Below, in pieces: positions 34,869-45,271 of a stretch of DNA of 64,000 nt. Both the position numbers and the translations under genes were made by a program. The notes beneath the pieces were generated by a model. It did not search any database. It saw nothing but the letters and a program-made list of their open reading frames with translations, and had not been told where the DNA came from. This DNA comes from Entophlyctis helioformis. Lineage: Eukaryota > Chytridiomycota > Chytridiomycetes > Chytridiales > Chytriomycetaceae. Each line of letters begins with the position of its first letter. The first letter of the stretch is position 1. Where the stretch lies: assembly GCA_025526915.1 (NCBI GenBank), contig JAHLKH010000056.1, positions 1 through 64,000 on the forward strand, read 5' to 3'.

Positions 34869-37800
34869 ATGTCAGTTGTTCTGAAAGCCCCACAAGACTG
34901 CGCTGTCCTGAGCAACATCTGGCCAGCCAAGTTCCCTGCCAACACTGAGTGCTGTGGCGTAGTAGATAAAAAATGGCATCCCGCCGAAAGCGGCGTGTAA
35001 GGATGGTCGTGTCACTGAGCTGTACGTTATTGCTCCCTCACTGTGCTGCGTGATGCACCAGACCAACTGACGCCGCTCTCTCCGCCTTCCATACACTGCC
35101 CTCTCTGCTCTGCTCTGCTCTCAATGCATCCCTCTTGCCGCCGCCGTCATCTTTGTCTATCGCTCGTCCCCTTGTGCACCGCCATCCATGTCTCGACAAC
35201 GCCATCGTCCACGCCAACCATCTGCACTCTCAACCACAGCAACTTGCCGAATGGTCCTGGCAGCACTATAGACAAGGCATTCCCCAATATCGCTGCCCTC
35301 ACTGGTCTGAAAGTCCTGTAAGCGCAGTTGCCTGCCCGAAACGATTGAGATCGCCCTTGCTCACTCTTCAAGCCATGCTCCTGCAATGCACCACTGTGAA
35401 CAGCAACCTTTACAAGAACGAGTACACGTCGATACCTGATGGCGTCTTTAACAATATGACTGCGCTCGAGCAGCTGTATGTGTTGTGTTGGTCTGCCTGC
35501 TTGAGCTTTCTTTGGGATCCCACTGACATGGATCTCCATCTCGCTTCCTTCCACATCCCAAAGCAACATTGGAGGCAACAAGTTTGGCGGCATATCCATC
35601 CCGTCGTCCATTGGAAGCTTGCCCAACCTCAACCAGTTGTGAGTCGCAGTGCACTAGCATTGGTGGCTGTTTCCAATGTCCATGATTCCTGACTAGCGCT
35701 CACTCATTACTGTTGATTCCTCGCGCATTCATTGTCCCATGGCCTTCCATCCATGTCAACCATACACTTGCGGCTTTGATGGATATCCTACTGCAGATTT
35801 CTTAATAGCTGTGGCTTTACTGGTGAGATCCCTGCCAGTTTCGAGAAGCTGACCAAGCTGGAAGTTTTGTATGTCACAATGTAGCATTCCTCTCTTGAAC
35901 GTAGACCATGGCTTAACCTGCCGTCTTTGCTGCAATGTTCAGCTACGTCTATGGAAACAATCTCAGTGGCACCATCCCCTCGTGGTTCAGCAACCTCCAG
36001 AATCTGAACACATTGCAAGTCTTTCTCTCATTTGTCATCCCTTCATATGCCAGATTCACTAACACGACAGTGATTGCCCTTGCTCTCTTTGCAATCCAAC
36101 CAATAGTTGGTTCTACTTCAACACTCTGCTGGCTGGCCCACTGCCGGTCATTTCCAACAAAGTGGATTGTAAAGGTGGTGACACGAGTGTCTGCAGGCCT
36201 GAAGGTCAGATCGGTAACAAATGCAATATCGAACAGATGTGTAAGTCGTGCTTCATGTCATGCGGTGGTTGGTTCTGGCTGTGAGGATCACAGCTGACAC
36301 GTGCTGGTCAACCATCTCGCTCTGCAACAGGCTACGTTGCTCTTCCTGGCTCGGACTGCGCGATCCTCCAAGATACCATCCCTTCTGTCTTTGACAAGTA
36401 TTCCGACTGCTGCAAGGTGTCAGGCGTCACCTGTGATGCCGACAACCGTGTCACGCAGCTGTGAGTTGCCATGCTCCTCAATGCTCTGATCGTGGGCATG
36501 CATTCTAACACGCTTTGCCAATCCAAGCCTGCTTCCCAACAAGAGCATCGCTGGCCAGCTGTCGGTCAAGATCGGTGGTCTCACCAAGCTTGAGGAACTG
36601 TGAGTTGTGCCTGGCTGTGCCGTGTTGATGTGCACCATGCGACACTGACCGACTGACACTGCTGCCGCACGATCAGCGACCTTTCCAACAACGCCATCGA
36701 GGGTCCCCTTCCTGAGCTGTTTGACAAGCTGACCTCGCTCGCCACGCTGTGAGTGCATGCTGGCTGGCTGGCTTGTGACGATCATCGCGGCTGTTGCTGA
36801 CTCTGCATTCTCATGAACAGCAATATCGCCAACAACAAGCTCAATGGTCCCATTCCCAAGACTCTTGCTCAGCTCGCCTCCCTCACCAAGCTGTGCGTGC
36901 AATTCCACTGAGCTGTGTTTGGATTGGCTGCACGACACGATGCTGACACGCTCGCTCCTTGCCATCCAACAGCGACATCTCTGGCAACACTGGCATGGAC
37001 GGCACGCTTCCTGGTTTCCCTGCGACTCTGACAGACTGCAAGGGCACCGATACTGGCATCTGTGTGCCTCCCGGTCTGACTGGCACCGACTGTGGCATCG
37101 AGACCAAGTGTGAGTTGCGATGCTGGATGAATGAGCGGTGTGGATCTGTGCAGCAGCTGACGCGCGTTTCTGGGCTGCTGCTGAAGGTTATGTGCCAACG
37201 ACCACCGAGACAACCACCACGACCACGACGACCACCACGACTGAGGCTTCCACCACCACGACTACGACGACCGAGTCTGCCACTGAGACATCCACCGCGA
37301 CAGACTCTACCACAACCGACGCTGCTCCAACCAACTCCGAGACTGCGACTGCGACCACCACCGAGTCTGCTGCCATTGCTTCGTCGACGACCACCACCGC
37401 GTCCGAGGCCGTTGCTCCTTCCGCGACGGCATCTGAGGCTGCATCCGCAACCACTGGCGTGCCTATTGTTGTTCTTGAGACGACCACGACCGCGTCTGCT
37501 GCCTCTGCCACTGCCGGACCCACTGCTCCTGCTTCCACGACCGTGCCTGCTGTGCCTGCTGTCTCGATGACGGCTGCTCCTTCTGATGCCAAGACCACCA
37601 CGACCATCGTGCCTGTCGTCGTTGCTCCCACCACGACCGCCTCTGCTGCCGCTGTTGTCATCACGACCACCGTCGCACCTGTCGTTGTTGTTCCTGGTGC
37701 CACGACAACCGTTGCTGCTGTGTACGGCCAGCCGTCCGCCGCTCCGTCGCCCTCTCCGTCTGGCGGTGCCTCCATCTATGGCACCGGCGACTTGCCTGAT

Positions 37801-37929
37801 GGCGAGATCTACACCAAGCACCCGCTGCCTGGTGGTGGCGACGAGCCCATCCTCAGCGGTGCTGCTGCCATGGCTGCTTCGGTCGTGTCGGTCGTTGCTG
37901 CTCTCCTCGCTCCTCTCGCCCTCTTCTGA
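34869..37929 (+). CDS. Cell-surface LRR protein B (paralog of A)
   Basis: About 13 exons with the architecture of gene A, minus its five-exon cassette: LRRNT-like cap, LRR exons, Cys-cap, second LRRNT-like cap, LRR exons, Thr-rich stalk and GPI-like tail (GAAAMAASVVSVVAALLAP). One exon reads NEYTSIPDGVFNNMTALEQL, very close to the T-type LRR consensus of animal SLRPs, TLRs and VLRs. Some exons and their introns are identical to gene A; others differ heavily (NLYKNEY against RLCNNGY, NIGGNKFGG against DISGNNYGG). The first exon contains a run of six A at about 34970-34975. Five would keep the frame through GIPPKAACKDGRV, so the gene is either broken there or carries a homopolymer error. A GC-AG intron (GCAAGT donor) follows the LSGTIPSWF exon. 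AATAAA at 38078-38083. Confidence 0.7.
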
Positions 37930-38971
37930 TCTGCTTTGTGATGCTTCTGCAAAGCGCGATCTGTCCGTTTCCTTTCTTCTCATGCTCTCATCCACCAACC
38001 AAGCCACACAAGATGGCACTATCATCCACCAAGACTGCAACAACAGCAGCTGCTACAACAAGACTGATACAACAGCCAATAAAGCCGGATGGTCTCCATC
38101 CACCAAAACCCACACACCACGACTTGCTTTGTGTCTCGCAGTCCCCAGTCCACAAGCAATCCCTCAACGTCTCGCTCATCAGCAACTTGTCCTCACAACG
38201 CGCCATCTCAAGATTGCCCACGATGCTGCGAGCGTCGTCCGTGCTGTTCTTGCCGCCGCTGTGAGGCTCTCGTGCTGCCAGTGCCAACAAGGACACCAGC
38301 AGCAGCAGCAGCCACACACACACACCAGCAGCCACTCAGAGACCCGCCTCACTGCGACCCACTGACGCTGAGCCGACCGTCCATGGCAGCCACCAAAGCC
38401 GCTGCATCTGCAACTGCTGCTGCTGAGCAGTGTCTGCATCGCAGGCTCTTGGTGCTTGCCAGACTGCACTGCAGCTGCCCAGCTGCTCCATGCCAGCATC
38501 GGCTTCTCTCGCTCATCGCCAGCCGCATCCACTGCAGCAGCCGTGCCTGCCGGGTCCTGCCTGTCTGTCTCGGCTGTCTCACGCCGTGCCAGCATCGCAC
38601 ACACGCGCATCACGGTAGCATTCGCGTCTTCTGACTGCCGCGTTTCCAGCCGTGTCTGCCTGTGCCTCTGCCTCTGCGTCGCCGTCTCATGCTGCCGTTG
38701 CTCCAACTGGCCGCTCCTCTCTGCTGCCATCGCCGTCTGCAACCAACTGCACACGCAGCGAACTTGACTTGGCGCTCAGATCCCACCTCTTCACCAGCTG
38801 CAGTCGCCACAACCACACCAGCATCCAACACGCCGTCCTCTCGCTCTCAGAAACGCTCACTGCATGCGTCCATGTCTGCCGTTGTTACCACTGCACCACG
38901 ATCTGCTCTGCTTCCCAAGCACACATACCGACACGCAGACAACAGACGCGACAGAGTCCAATGCAAGCACG
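37930..38971. other. 3' region of LRR gene B and spacer
   Basis: Copy of 30181-31238 with small indels, for example an ACACAC insertion near 38310. It contains a poly(A) signal and low-complexity CAG/CTG-rich DNA; no gene seen. Confidence 0.5.
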
Positions 38972-39466
38972 CCGACTCTGACTCCTGTCACTCCTGTCTC
39001 CGAGTCCGTGTCGCTGTCCATGTCAGAGCCAAAGCCAGAAGCAACCCACGACGCGGACGAGTTGACTCAAGACGATCTGCTGGATGGCTTGGCATGGCAG
39101 AGGCAACCAGGCACGACAACGTCACAATGCGCTCAAGGCGTTGAGCTGGATGGCGGGATAGATGGCGGCGATCTGGGCAGCATCGATCGAGCCAGACGGC
39201 AGCCGCATTCTCAAAGAGACGGCTTGTTTGTGGACACGGGGAGCTATGAGACAGAGGGAGAGGGAGAGGCAGATGGAGAGCCGACAAGTGCCACGGCCAT
39301 GATGCCTGCAGAGGGAGGAGTGCCAGCCAGTGCAGGGACACGGGCACATGGCGACAGATTCACTGAAGGCGAGCGATGGCTGCTGTAGTGGACGGCCGGC
39401 GGGATCAGTCTCGTGCTTGTGTGTGGACTGCCGGCCATCTGGTTGCTTGTGCCCGAACCCGTGTGA
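38972..39466 (+). pseudogene. Copy 3 of the VTT-gene tail, nonsense-mutated
   Basis: Same segment as the tail of the intact VTT gene, but a CAG to TAG change (39386-39388, GERWLL then stop) precedes the terminal TM. The sequence then continues to the same LVPEPV and TGA (39464-39466). Downstream is unique sequence without an LTR, so this copy preserves an empty insertion site: the host sequence runs on as GTGTGAGCTAGCC, where the gene at 21213 has GTGTGA followed by the LTR. Confidence 0.8.
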
Positions 39467-40711
39467 GCTAGCCGAGCGACGCCGTTTCCCGCTGTTGCGA
39501 GGCAGCAGTCGCGGGGAGAGAGTCCGCCCTTGCCGTGTCACGGGGCGTGAGCGTGCGAGAGAGAGCGAGCGTGCGAGTGCACGAGTGCCGATGCGAGAGC
39601 AGGCGATAAAAGGCGGGACGGCCCCGCCCCAGATGGCGTCTGTTGCCGCGATTCACTTGCAAGGACTCGCATCCTCCTCTGGCAGGGCCGGCCGTGCGGC
39701 GGGTCCCTTGTGGGCAGCCCGTGGCCGGCCCGTTCTTTTGTATTGTTTGGAGACGACTCGGCTGGCCGCTGCGGGTAGCTGCCAAGCGACGGTCTGTCTG
39801 TGAGCCTGTGCTGGCTGAGCCCTAGTGCTGTCTGTCTGCCTGTGAGCCAGCCAGCCCCGGCCTCTTGGCTCTCTCTTTGAGACTTGAGGTTGCAGGGCTG
39901 TGCAAGCAAGCAGTGCAAGCAGTGCAAGCAGTGCAGTGCAACAGAGCAGTGCAACAGTGCGGCAGGCAGGCCGTCGCACGGCACCCTGTCCAGAAGAAGT
40001 CATGGCCGCAGTCCCACCCACCCATACACCACCACCACCACCAACAACAACGGGAACAACCAAAGCGCACGAGCAGACTGACGCAAGGCTGACACTGACG
40101 CTGACAGTGACTCTCTGCGTGTGTGTGTGTGTGTGTGTGTCTGTGACGGTGTCTCATGCAGGGCAGGGCAGGCCATACGGCCAGGTACCCAGACAGCGCA
40201 TCAACCAATGCAGCAGCCCGTGCAGGGCAGCGCATCAACCAATGCAGCCAATGCAGCCAATGCGACCGGCCAGCCAGCCCAGCCCAGCCCAAGCCCAGCC
40301 AAGGCAATGCGCATCAACCAACGCAGACTGACTGTCAATGAGTCAGGGTGGATCACCGTGTTGATCCGTGGCGTGCAGCCAAGGCAGACTGCGCACACGG
40401 CACCGGATAAGAAGCCGCCTGCAGCCTCTTGCCTCTTGCTGTCTCTCTAGTTGTCTCTCGAGTTGGTGTCTCACGCACTCTCACCCCACAGACAGACAGC
40501 ACTCGCCAGCTTATCTCATCAGCGAGCCATCAGCGAGCCATCTCAGCCATCTCAGCCAACCATCGCCGCCCGCACGCCATCGCCTTATCGCACGGCGCAA
40601 AGAGTTGATCCGCCCGCTTTGTCGCACCTTTTTCTGCCTCTTGGTCTCTCTCTCCCAGTCACTCGCAGTCACTCGCAGTCACTCTTGACACTCGACACTT
40701 GCACTCTCGCC
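39467..40711. other. Intergenic region upstream of the CBM21 gene
   Basis: About 1.2 kb with several simple arrays: a GTGCAAGCA minisatellite (39898-39960), a GT run (about 40119-40142), repeated CAACCAATGCAG units (about 40200-40270, with several CCAAT pentamers), and GCGAGCCATCA/TCTCAGCCA units (40515-40560). No gene seen. The CCAAT-rich array is a candidate promoter element. Confidence 0.55.
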
Positions 40712-42496
40712 ATGGCCATTGCTCTGTCCCCACCACCACCCTCGACACTGGCTGCACACTCGACTGCAGCACCACCACACTCCCCACCACACTCCCCACA
40801 GGCACCGCACTCGCGCAGAACCGCCCGCTTCGCCCCCACCATCGAGCTCGTCCGCCTCTTTGACCGCTCGCTGCCGCCGTCCGCCGTCGCCGCCCTGCCC
40901 TCGCTGCCCGTCCCTGACATCCGCGACCTCGACTGCCCGTCCGTCTCGGCCGCCTGGCTCCTCGCCCGCGCCTGGACCATCCCCTCGTCCAACCTGCCCC
41001 GCTCGCCCGCCTTCCACGGCCGCCTCGTCGTCCTCGAGTCGCTCGGCATCGATGCCGATCCCCGCCCCTCGTACTCGCACGGCTCGTCATCGATGCCATT
41101 GCTGTCGCCATCATCGCTGCCATCATCGCTGCCATCGCACGTCTCGTCGTCCACATCGATGATGCTCGACGATGCCCTCGATGCCCTCGCTGCACCCGCC
41201 GCCCTCGTCGGCTCCGTGCTCGTGCGCAACATCGCCTTTGCAAAGTCGGTCTTTGTGCGCCTCTCCACCGACGGCTGGCGCTCCTTCTCGGACCTGCCCG
41301 CCTCGTTTGTCTCGGTCGTCTCGCCGTCCATGGGCGACTTTGTCGGCGTCGACCGCTTCTCCTTTGCCCTCGACCTGAACGGCCCGCTCCTGGCCCGTCT
41401 GTCTGCATCCTCTCCGTCGTCGTCGCCTCCATCCTCGCCATCTCTAGCGTCTCCAGCTGCCTCGCCTGCCTCGCCTGTCTCGCTGCCCGTCGAGTTTGCC
41501 GTGTGCTTCCAGGTCGACGGCGCCGAGCACTGGGACAACAACCTCGGTGCAAACTACTTTGTGACGCTGGCTCCCCCGGGCGCTCTCGCCTCGGATCCCG
41601 CCCAGCTCGGCAAGCAGCAGGCCCAGCTGCGCTCGCTGCCGCTGCGCCGCCCCCGTCGCCGCTCGTCGCTTGCCTCGCCCATGCTCGACAGCTTCAACAA
41701 GTCGCTGCAGTCGCCATCGTCGCCATCGTCGCCATCGCCGTCTCCCTCTCAGCCAAAGCTGCTCCACCAGAACAAACAGCAGCCGCTTTCGATCCCATCG
41801 ATTCAGATTCAGCCGCTCCACCAGCAGTCGCTCCACCAGCAGCAGTCCCAGCAACAACAACAACAGCACTTGCTGCATCACCAACACAATGCTCCTCGCA
41901 CCACTCGCATCGTTGGCTTTGCCTCGGCTGCCTCGTCCTCTGCTCAACAACAACAACAACAGCAGCAGCAACAACAAACACCGGCTCGCGTGACCCCCAT
42001 CTTGCAATCTCCGCCGCCGCTTGTGCCACCACAGCCTTCCGCATCCGTGCTGACATCAGCTGCTCCCGCTCACGCGACCCCTTCCGTCGCCGTCCCCGTG
42101 GCCCTCAAGTCGTCGCCGCTGTCATCGCGCTTCTCGCCGTCGTCGTTTGCCGCCGCCTTGGCCTTTGCATCGCCTGCATCGCCCGTCACCCCAACGACTT
42201 CCTCCCCGGCTTCCTCCTCTGCCCTGGCTCCGTCCACGCCAATGGCCATTGCCATGGCCATCTCAACGGCATCGCCCACGTCACCGGCAACAACCAGCCT
42301 GTCCATGTCGGCACCGGCCCCGTCGTCGCCCATGTCGCCAAAGTTCAGTGCCAACAACAGCCTGCACAGCCACGCCCGCCATCTCGCGGCAATGCAGCCG
42401 CCTCGCTTCCACCACGCGCTGGCGCCGTCGCCGTCGCTCTTTATGCCCGTGCCCGTGCCGTTTGCCGTCTCTCCCACAACTGCCCGGTGCAGCTGA
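40712..42496 (+). CDS. CBM21 glycogen-targeting PP1 regulatory subunit-like protein
   Basis: Single exon, 594 aa. The N-terminus has RRTARFAPTIELVRLF, a degenerate RVxF-type PP1 docking region in the position seen in PPP1R3/Gac1 proteins. The CBM21 domain follows at about residues 165-290: VLVRNIAFAKSVFVRLSTD, DRFSFALDL, EFAVCFQVDGAEHWDNN and GANYFV, including the WDNN and NY residues diagnostic of the family. It should tether protein phosphatase 1 to glycogen and activate glycogen synthase. The C-terminal half is Ser/Pro-rich with Gln tracts from CAA/CAG runs. A start upstream (40451) is in frame, but the 40712 ATG with the cleaner context (GCCATGGCC) is preferred. Confidence 0.85.
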   Translation: MAIALSPPPPSTLAAHSTAAPPHSPPHSPQAPHSRRTARFAPTIELVRLFDRSLPPSAVAALPSLPVPDIRDLDCPSVSAAWLLARAWTIPSSNLPRSPAFHGRLVVLESLGIDADPRPSYSHGSSSMPLLSPSSLPSSLPSHVSSSTSMMLDDALDALAAPAALVGSVLVRNIAFAKSVFVRLSTDGWRSFSDLPASFVSVVSPSMGDFVGVDRFSFALDLNGPLLARLSASSPSSSPPSSPSLASPAASPASPVSLPVEFAVCFQVDGAEHWDNNLGANYFVTLAPPGALASDPAQLGKQQAQLRSLPLRRPRRRSSLASPMLDSFNKSLQSPSSPSSPSPSPSQPKLLHQNKQQPLSIPSIQIQPLHQQSLHQQQSQQQQQQHLLHHQHNAPRTTRIVGFASAASSSAQQQQQQQQQQQTPARVTPILQSPPPLVPPQPSASVLTSAAPAHATPSVAVPVALKSSPLSSRFSPSSFAAALAFASPASPVTPTTSSPASSSALAPSTPMAIAMAISTASPTSPATTSLSMSAPAPSSPMSPKFSANNSLHSHARHLAAMQPPRFHHALAPSPSLFMPVPVPFAVSPTTARCS

Positions 42497-42619
42497 TGGA
42501 TCCCAGCAATGCAACACTCGAGCTGTCACATACGTTTCTGTCTATTTATTAAACCTTGCTGTTGTAACCACCACTTGGAGTTGTTCCTGCAGTTGATCCG
42601 CTGCCGAGAATCTGTGCAG

Positions 42620-44977
42620 ATGCGTGTGGCTGTCGTCATCAGTTGCGTGCCCTCTCATGCACACACACATACACACACACACACGCAGACTGACACGGCC
42701 CTCCAGTCAGTGACAGAGTGTCGGCCGGCACGGCCGTCGACCGCACCGGCCCTGAGCTCGCCGGCTTTGTGCAGCGCCAAGCAGGCTGGTCGCTCGTGCC
42801 CCCACTGGCACCATCGCAACCACCGCCACAACAACCACCACCAGCCGTCACGGCCGTCGTGCCCGACACCGCCCAGGCCATCCAGTCGGCCATCCGGCGC
42901 CTGACAGACAGCCCGGCGTCGTCGCCGTCGCACGCCGACCTGGTGCTCACATCGGGCGGCACAGGCTTTGGCGTGCGCGACGTGACGCCAGAGGCCGTGG
43001 GTGCCCTGCTCGACCGCGCCGCGCCGGGCCTCGTGGCCGCTGTGCTGGCGGCCGGTCTGGCCAAGACGCCGCTGGCCGCGCTGAGCAGGCCGGTTGCCGG
43101 CGTGCGCGGGCACTCGGTGGTGCTGACACTGCCCGGCAGCGTCAAGGGTGCACTGGAGAGTGTCGAGGCCGTCGCCGGCGTGCTGGGCCATGCCGTCGAG
43201 CTGGCTGTTGGCGAGGATCGCGCGGGCGAGGCGTTTCACGAAGCCCTGAGCGGCGGATACGTGCACGGGACCGCAAGCGCGAGTGGTGCTGCGAGTGCGA
43301 GTGGTGGCCACGCTCACGGGCACGGGCACGGGCATGGTGGCCACAACTGCAGTCGGCACGATCACATGGAGCGCAAGACAGACAGTGCGAGTGCGAGTGC
43401 GAGTGCAGGCTTCCTCTCCAACGATCCCAGCCAGGCCGTGACGCGCCGCGCACGCGTGTCGCCGTATCCCATGATCTCCTTTGACGCCGCCCTCGGGCTG
43501 GTGCTCGCCCACGCGCATGTGCTGGAGCCAGTCGACCATGCCGTGAACGCCTCGCTCATCAGCCACATCCTGGCCGCCGACGTCGTGGCCGCAGAGAACG
43601 TGCCCGCCTACCGCGCGTCGATCGTGGATGGCTATGCCGTGGTGGCTGCAGACGGCCCGGGCACCTACCCGCTGGCTGGCATCGCAACGGCAGGCTCGGC
43701 CATGGCCACTGCCACGACATCGCTGTCGTCGGGGTTCGTGTCACGGATTGCGACGGGTGCTGCTGTGCCTGCCGGTGCAGACGCAGTGGTCATGATCGAA
43801 GCTACCGAGATTGCCGAGACGTCCGCAGACGGCACCGAGGAGCGCGCCGTGCGCATCACCGAGTCGGTCGCCCCGGGCCAGGACATCCGCGAGATCGGGT
43901 CCGACGTGCGCGCAGGCGAGACGGTGCTGCGGGCCGGCCAGACGGTGACGGCCGTGGGCGGCGAGATGGGCGTGCTGGCATCGGTCGGCGTCACGCGAGT
44001 GGCCGTGGTGCGCAAGCCCGTCGTTGCGCTGCTGTCGACGGGCAACGAGGTGGTGGATGCCGCCACGGCCGGACCGATCCCCCTGGGCGGCATCCGCGAC
44101 TCGAACCGCCCTGCGCTGGCGGCTGTGATCGCGCAGGCTGGCTACCAAGTGGTGGATCTCGGCATCGCGTCGGACGAGTGCGTGTGCCGTGCCATCCTGA
44201 TCCCACCCCATCGTGTGTTGTGTTGTGTTGTGTGGACAGACGGCTGACGCGCCGTATTCAATGGTGGGCACGGCTGCAGTGCAGAGACGCTGGCACAGAC
44301 GATCCGGACGGGCCTTGAGAAGGCGGATATCCTGATCACAACCGGCGGCGTGTCCATGGGCGAGATGGATCTCCTCAAGCCCGTGCTCGAGCGCTCGCTT
44401 GGCGCGACGATCCATTTCGGCCGCGTGGCGCTCAAGCCGGGCAAGCCCACGACGTTTGCCACGATCCCCGCAGACGGCAGCGGGAGTGGCAGTGGAAACA
44501 CGCACCCAAAACTCGTGTTTGCGCTGCCGGGCAACCCTGTATCGTGTCTTGTCACGTACATGCTGTTTGTCGTGCCCGCGTTGCGTCGGATGGCCGGATG
44601 GGCGGTGCCGACGCTTCCGCGCGTGAACGTGAGAGTGAGTCGTCGTGTCCTACTCTCTGTTGGTAGTGTGCACGCACTGAGTGACTGACTGACTGACTGA
44701 CTGACTGACTGACTGACTGACTGACTGGCGGATGGCGGGTGGCGAGCAGCTGGCAGCCGAGACCGATCTCGATCCAAGACCCGAGTTCCACCGCGCGCGC
44801 ATCGTCTTCACGCCAGCCGGCTTTGTTGCGCACAGCACAGGCATGCAGCGGTCGTCGCGCGTGCAGAGCATGAGCACGGCCAACGCGTTGCTGGCGCTGC
44901 CAGCCGCCTCTTCATCCTGTCGCCGGCTGGCTGCGGGCACCATCGTCGAGGCGGTCGTCATTGGCGATCTTGCCTAG
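42620..44977 (+). CDS. cnxE: Gephyrin/CnxE-type molybdenum cofactor fusion (MogA-MoeA)
   Basis: Four exons (42620-42641, 42707-44177, 44280-44634, 44750-44977) give 691 aa. The 22-nt first exon joins to read MRVAVVIISDRVSAGTAVD, an exact MogA-family start. The G domain carries LTSGGTGFGVRDVTPEA, LSRPVAGVRG and LPGSVKGALE. A linker rich in HGHGHGHGG could bind metal. The E domain (MoeA) follows from about residue 280: ENVPAYRASIVDGYAV, RIATGAAVPAGADAVVMIE, LLSTGNEVVD, TTGGVSMGEMDLL and ALPGNPVSC. The enzyme adenylates molybdopterin and inserts molybdate in the cytosol. G-then-E order is as in animal gephyrin, opposite to plant Cnx1. The third intron is largely a CTGA tetranucleotide array. Confidence 0.92.
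44682..44726 (+). repeat. CTGA tetranucleotide array inside an intron
   Basis: About eleven tandem GACT/CTGA units fill most of intron 3 of the gephyrin-type gene. On the sense strand each junction reads CTGAC, a branch-point-like motif. Confidence 0.9.
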
Positions 44978-45271
44978 CCACCCTCCCCGCCTCCTCCCTT
45001 CCCCCTCCCCCCTCTATTATCGCCCTTGTTTGCGTTGTGTCGAGTGCGGTCAAGGATGGTGTGACGGCAATGAATGCATCATCATTCTCATGTGCATGAC
45101 CGGGGGACATTCGCTGTCGCGCCATCCAGGCGATCCCAGATCCATGGACGAGTGTATAGCAACAAGGCCATGTATGGCAGAAATGGTTTTATATATCGCT
45201 GCGATCCAGGAGCGGGTGGCGGTAGTAGCAATAGCATGGATAGTCGGTTGTCCAGTGGCAGTGTCCCAGAA
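44978..45271. other. Convergent intergenic region
   Basis: The 3' ends of the gephyrin-type gene and the first 7-TM gene face each other. It is pyrimidine-rich at 44980-45020; no gene seen. Confidence 0.5.

Larger units (their letters stand above)
31723..39466. repeat. Tandem unit B
   Basis: Second copy of the unit described for 23109-31722, about 0.9 kb shorter, mostly because LRR gene B lacks a five-exon cassette. It ends with a VTT-tail copy whose downstream sequence is unique and free of LTR, apparently the ancestral flank of the VTT gene. Confidence 0.9.

Noticed and set aside
26259..37929. Homology by descent (or horizontal transfer) with lamprey VLRs
   Set aside because: Only the domain order and one T-type LRR resemble VLRs; the other repeats are plant-type, the caps differ, and the exon-intron structure is unlike VLR loci. 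Convergence is the simpler reading.
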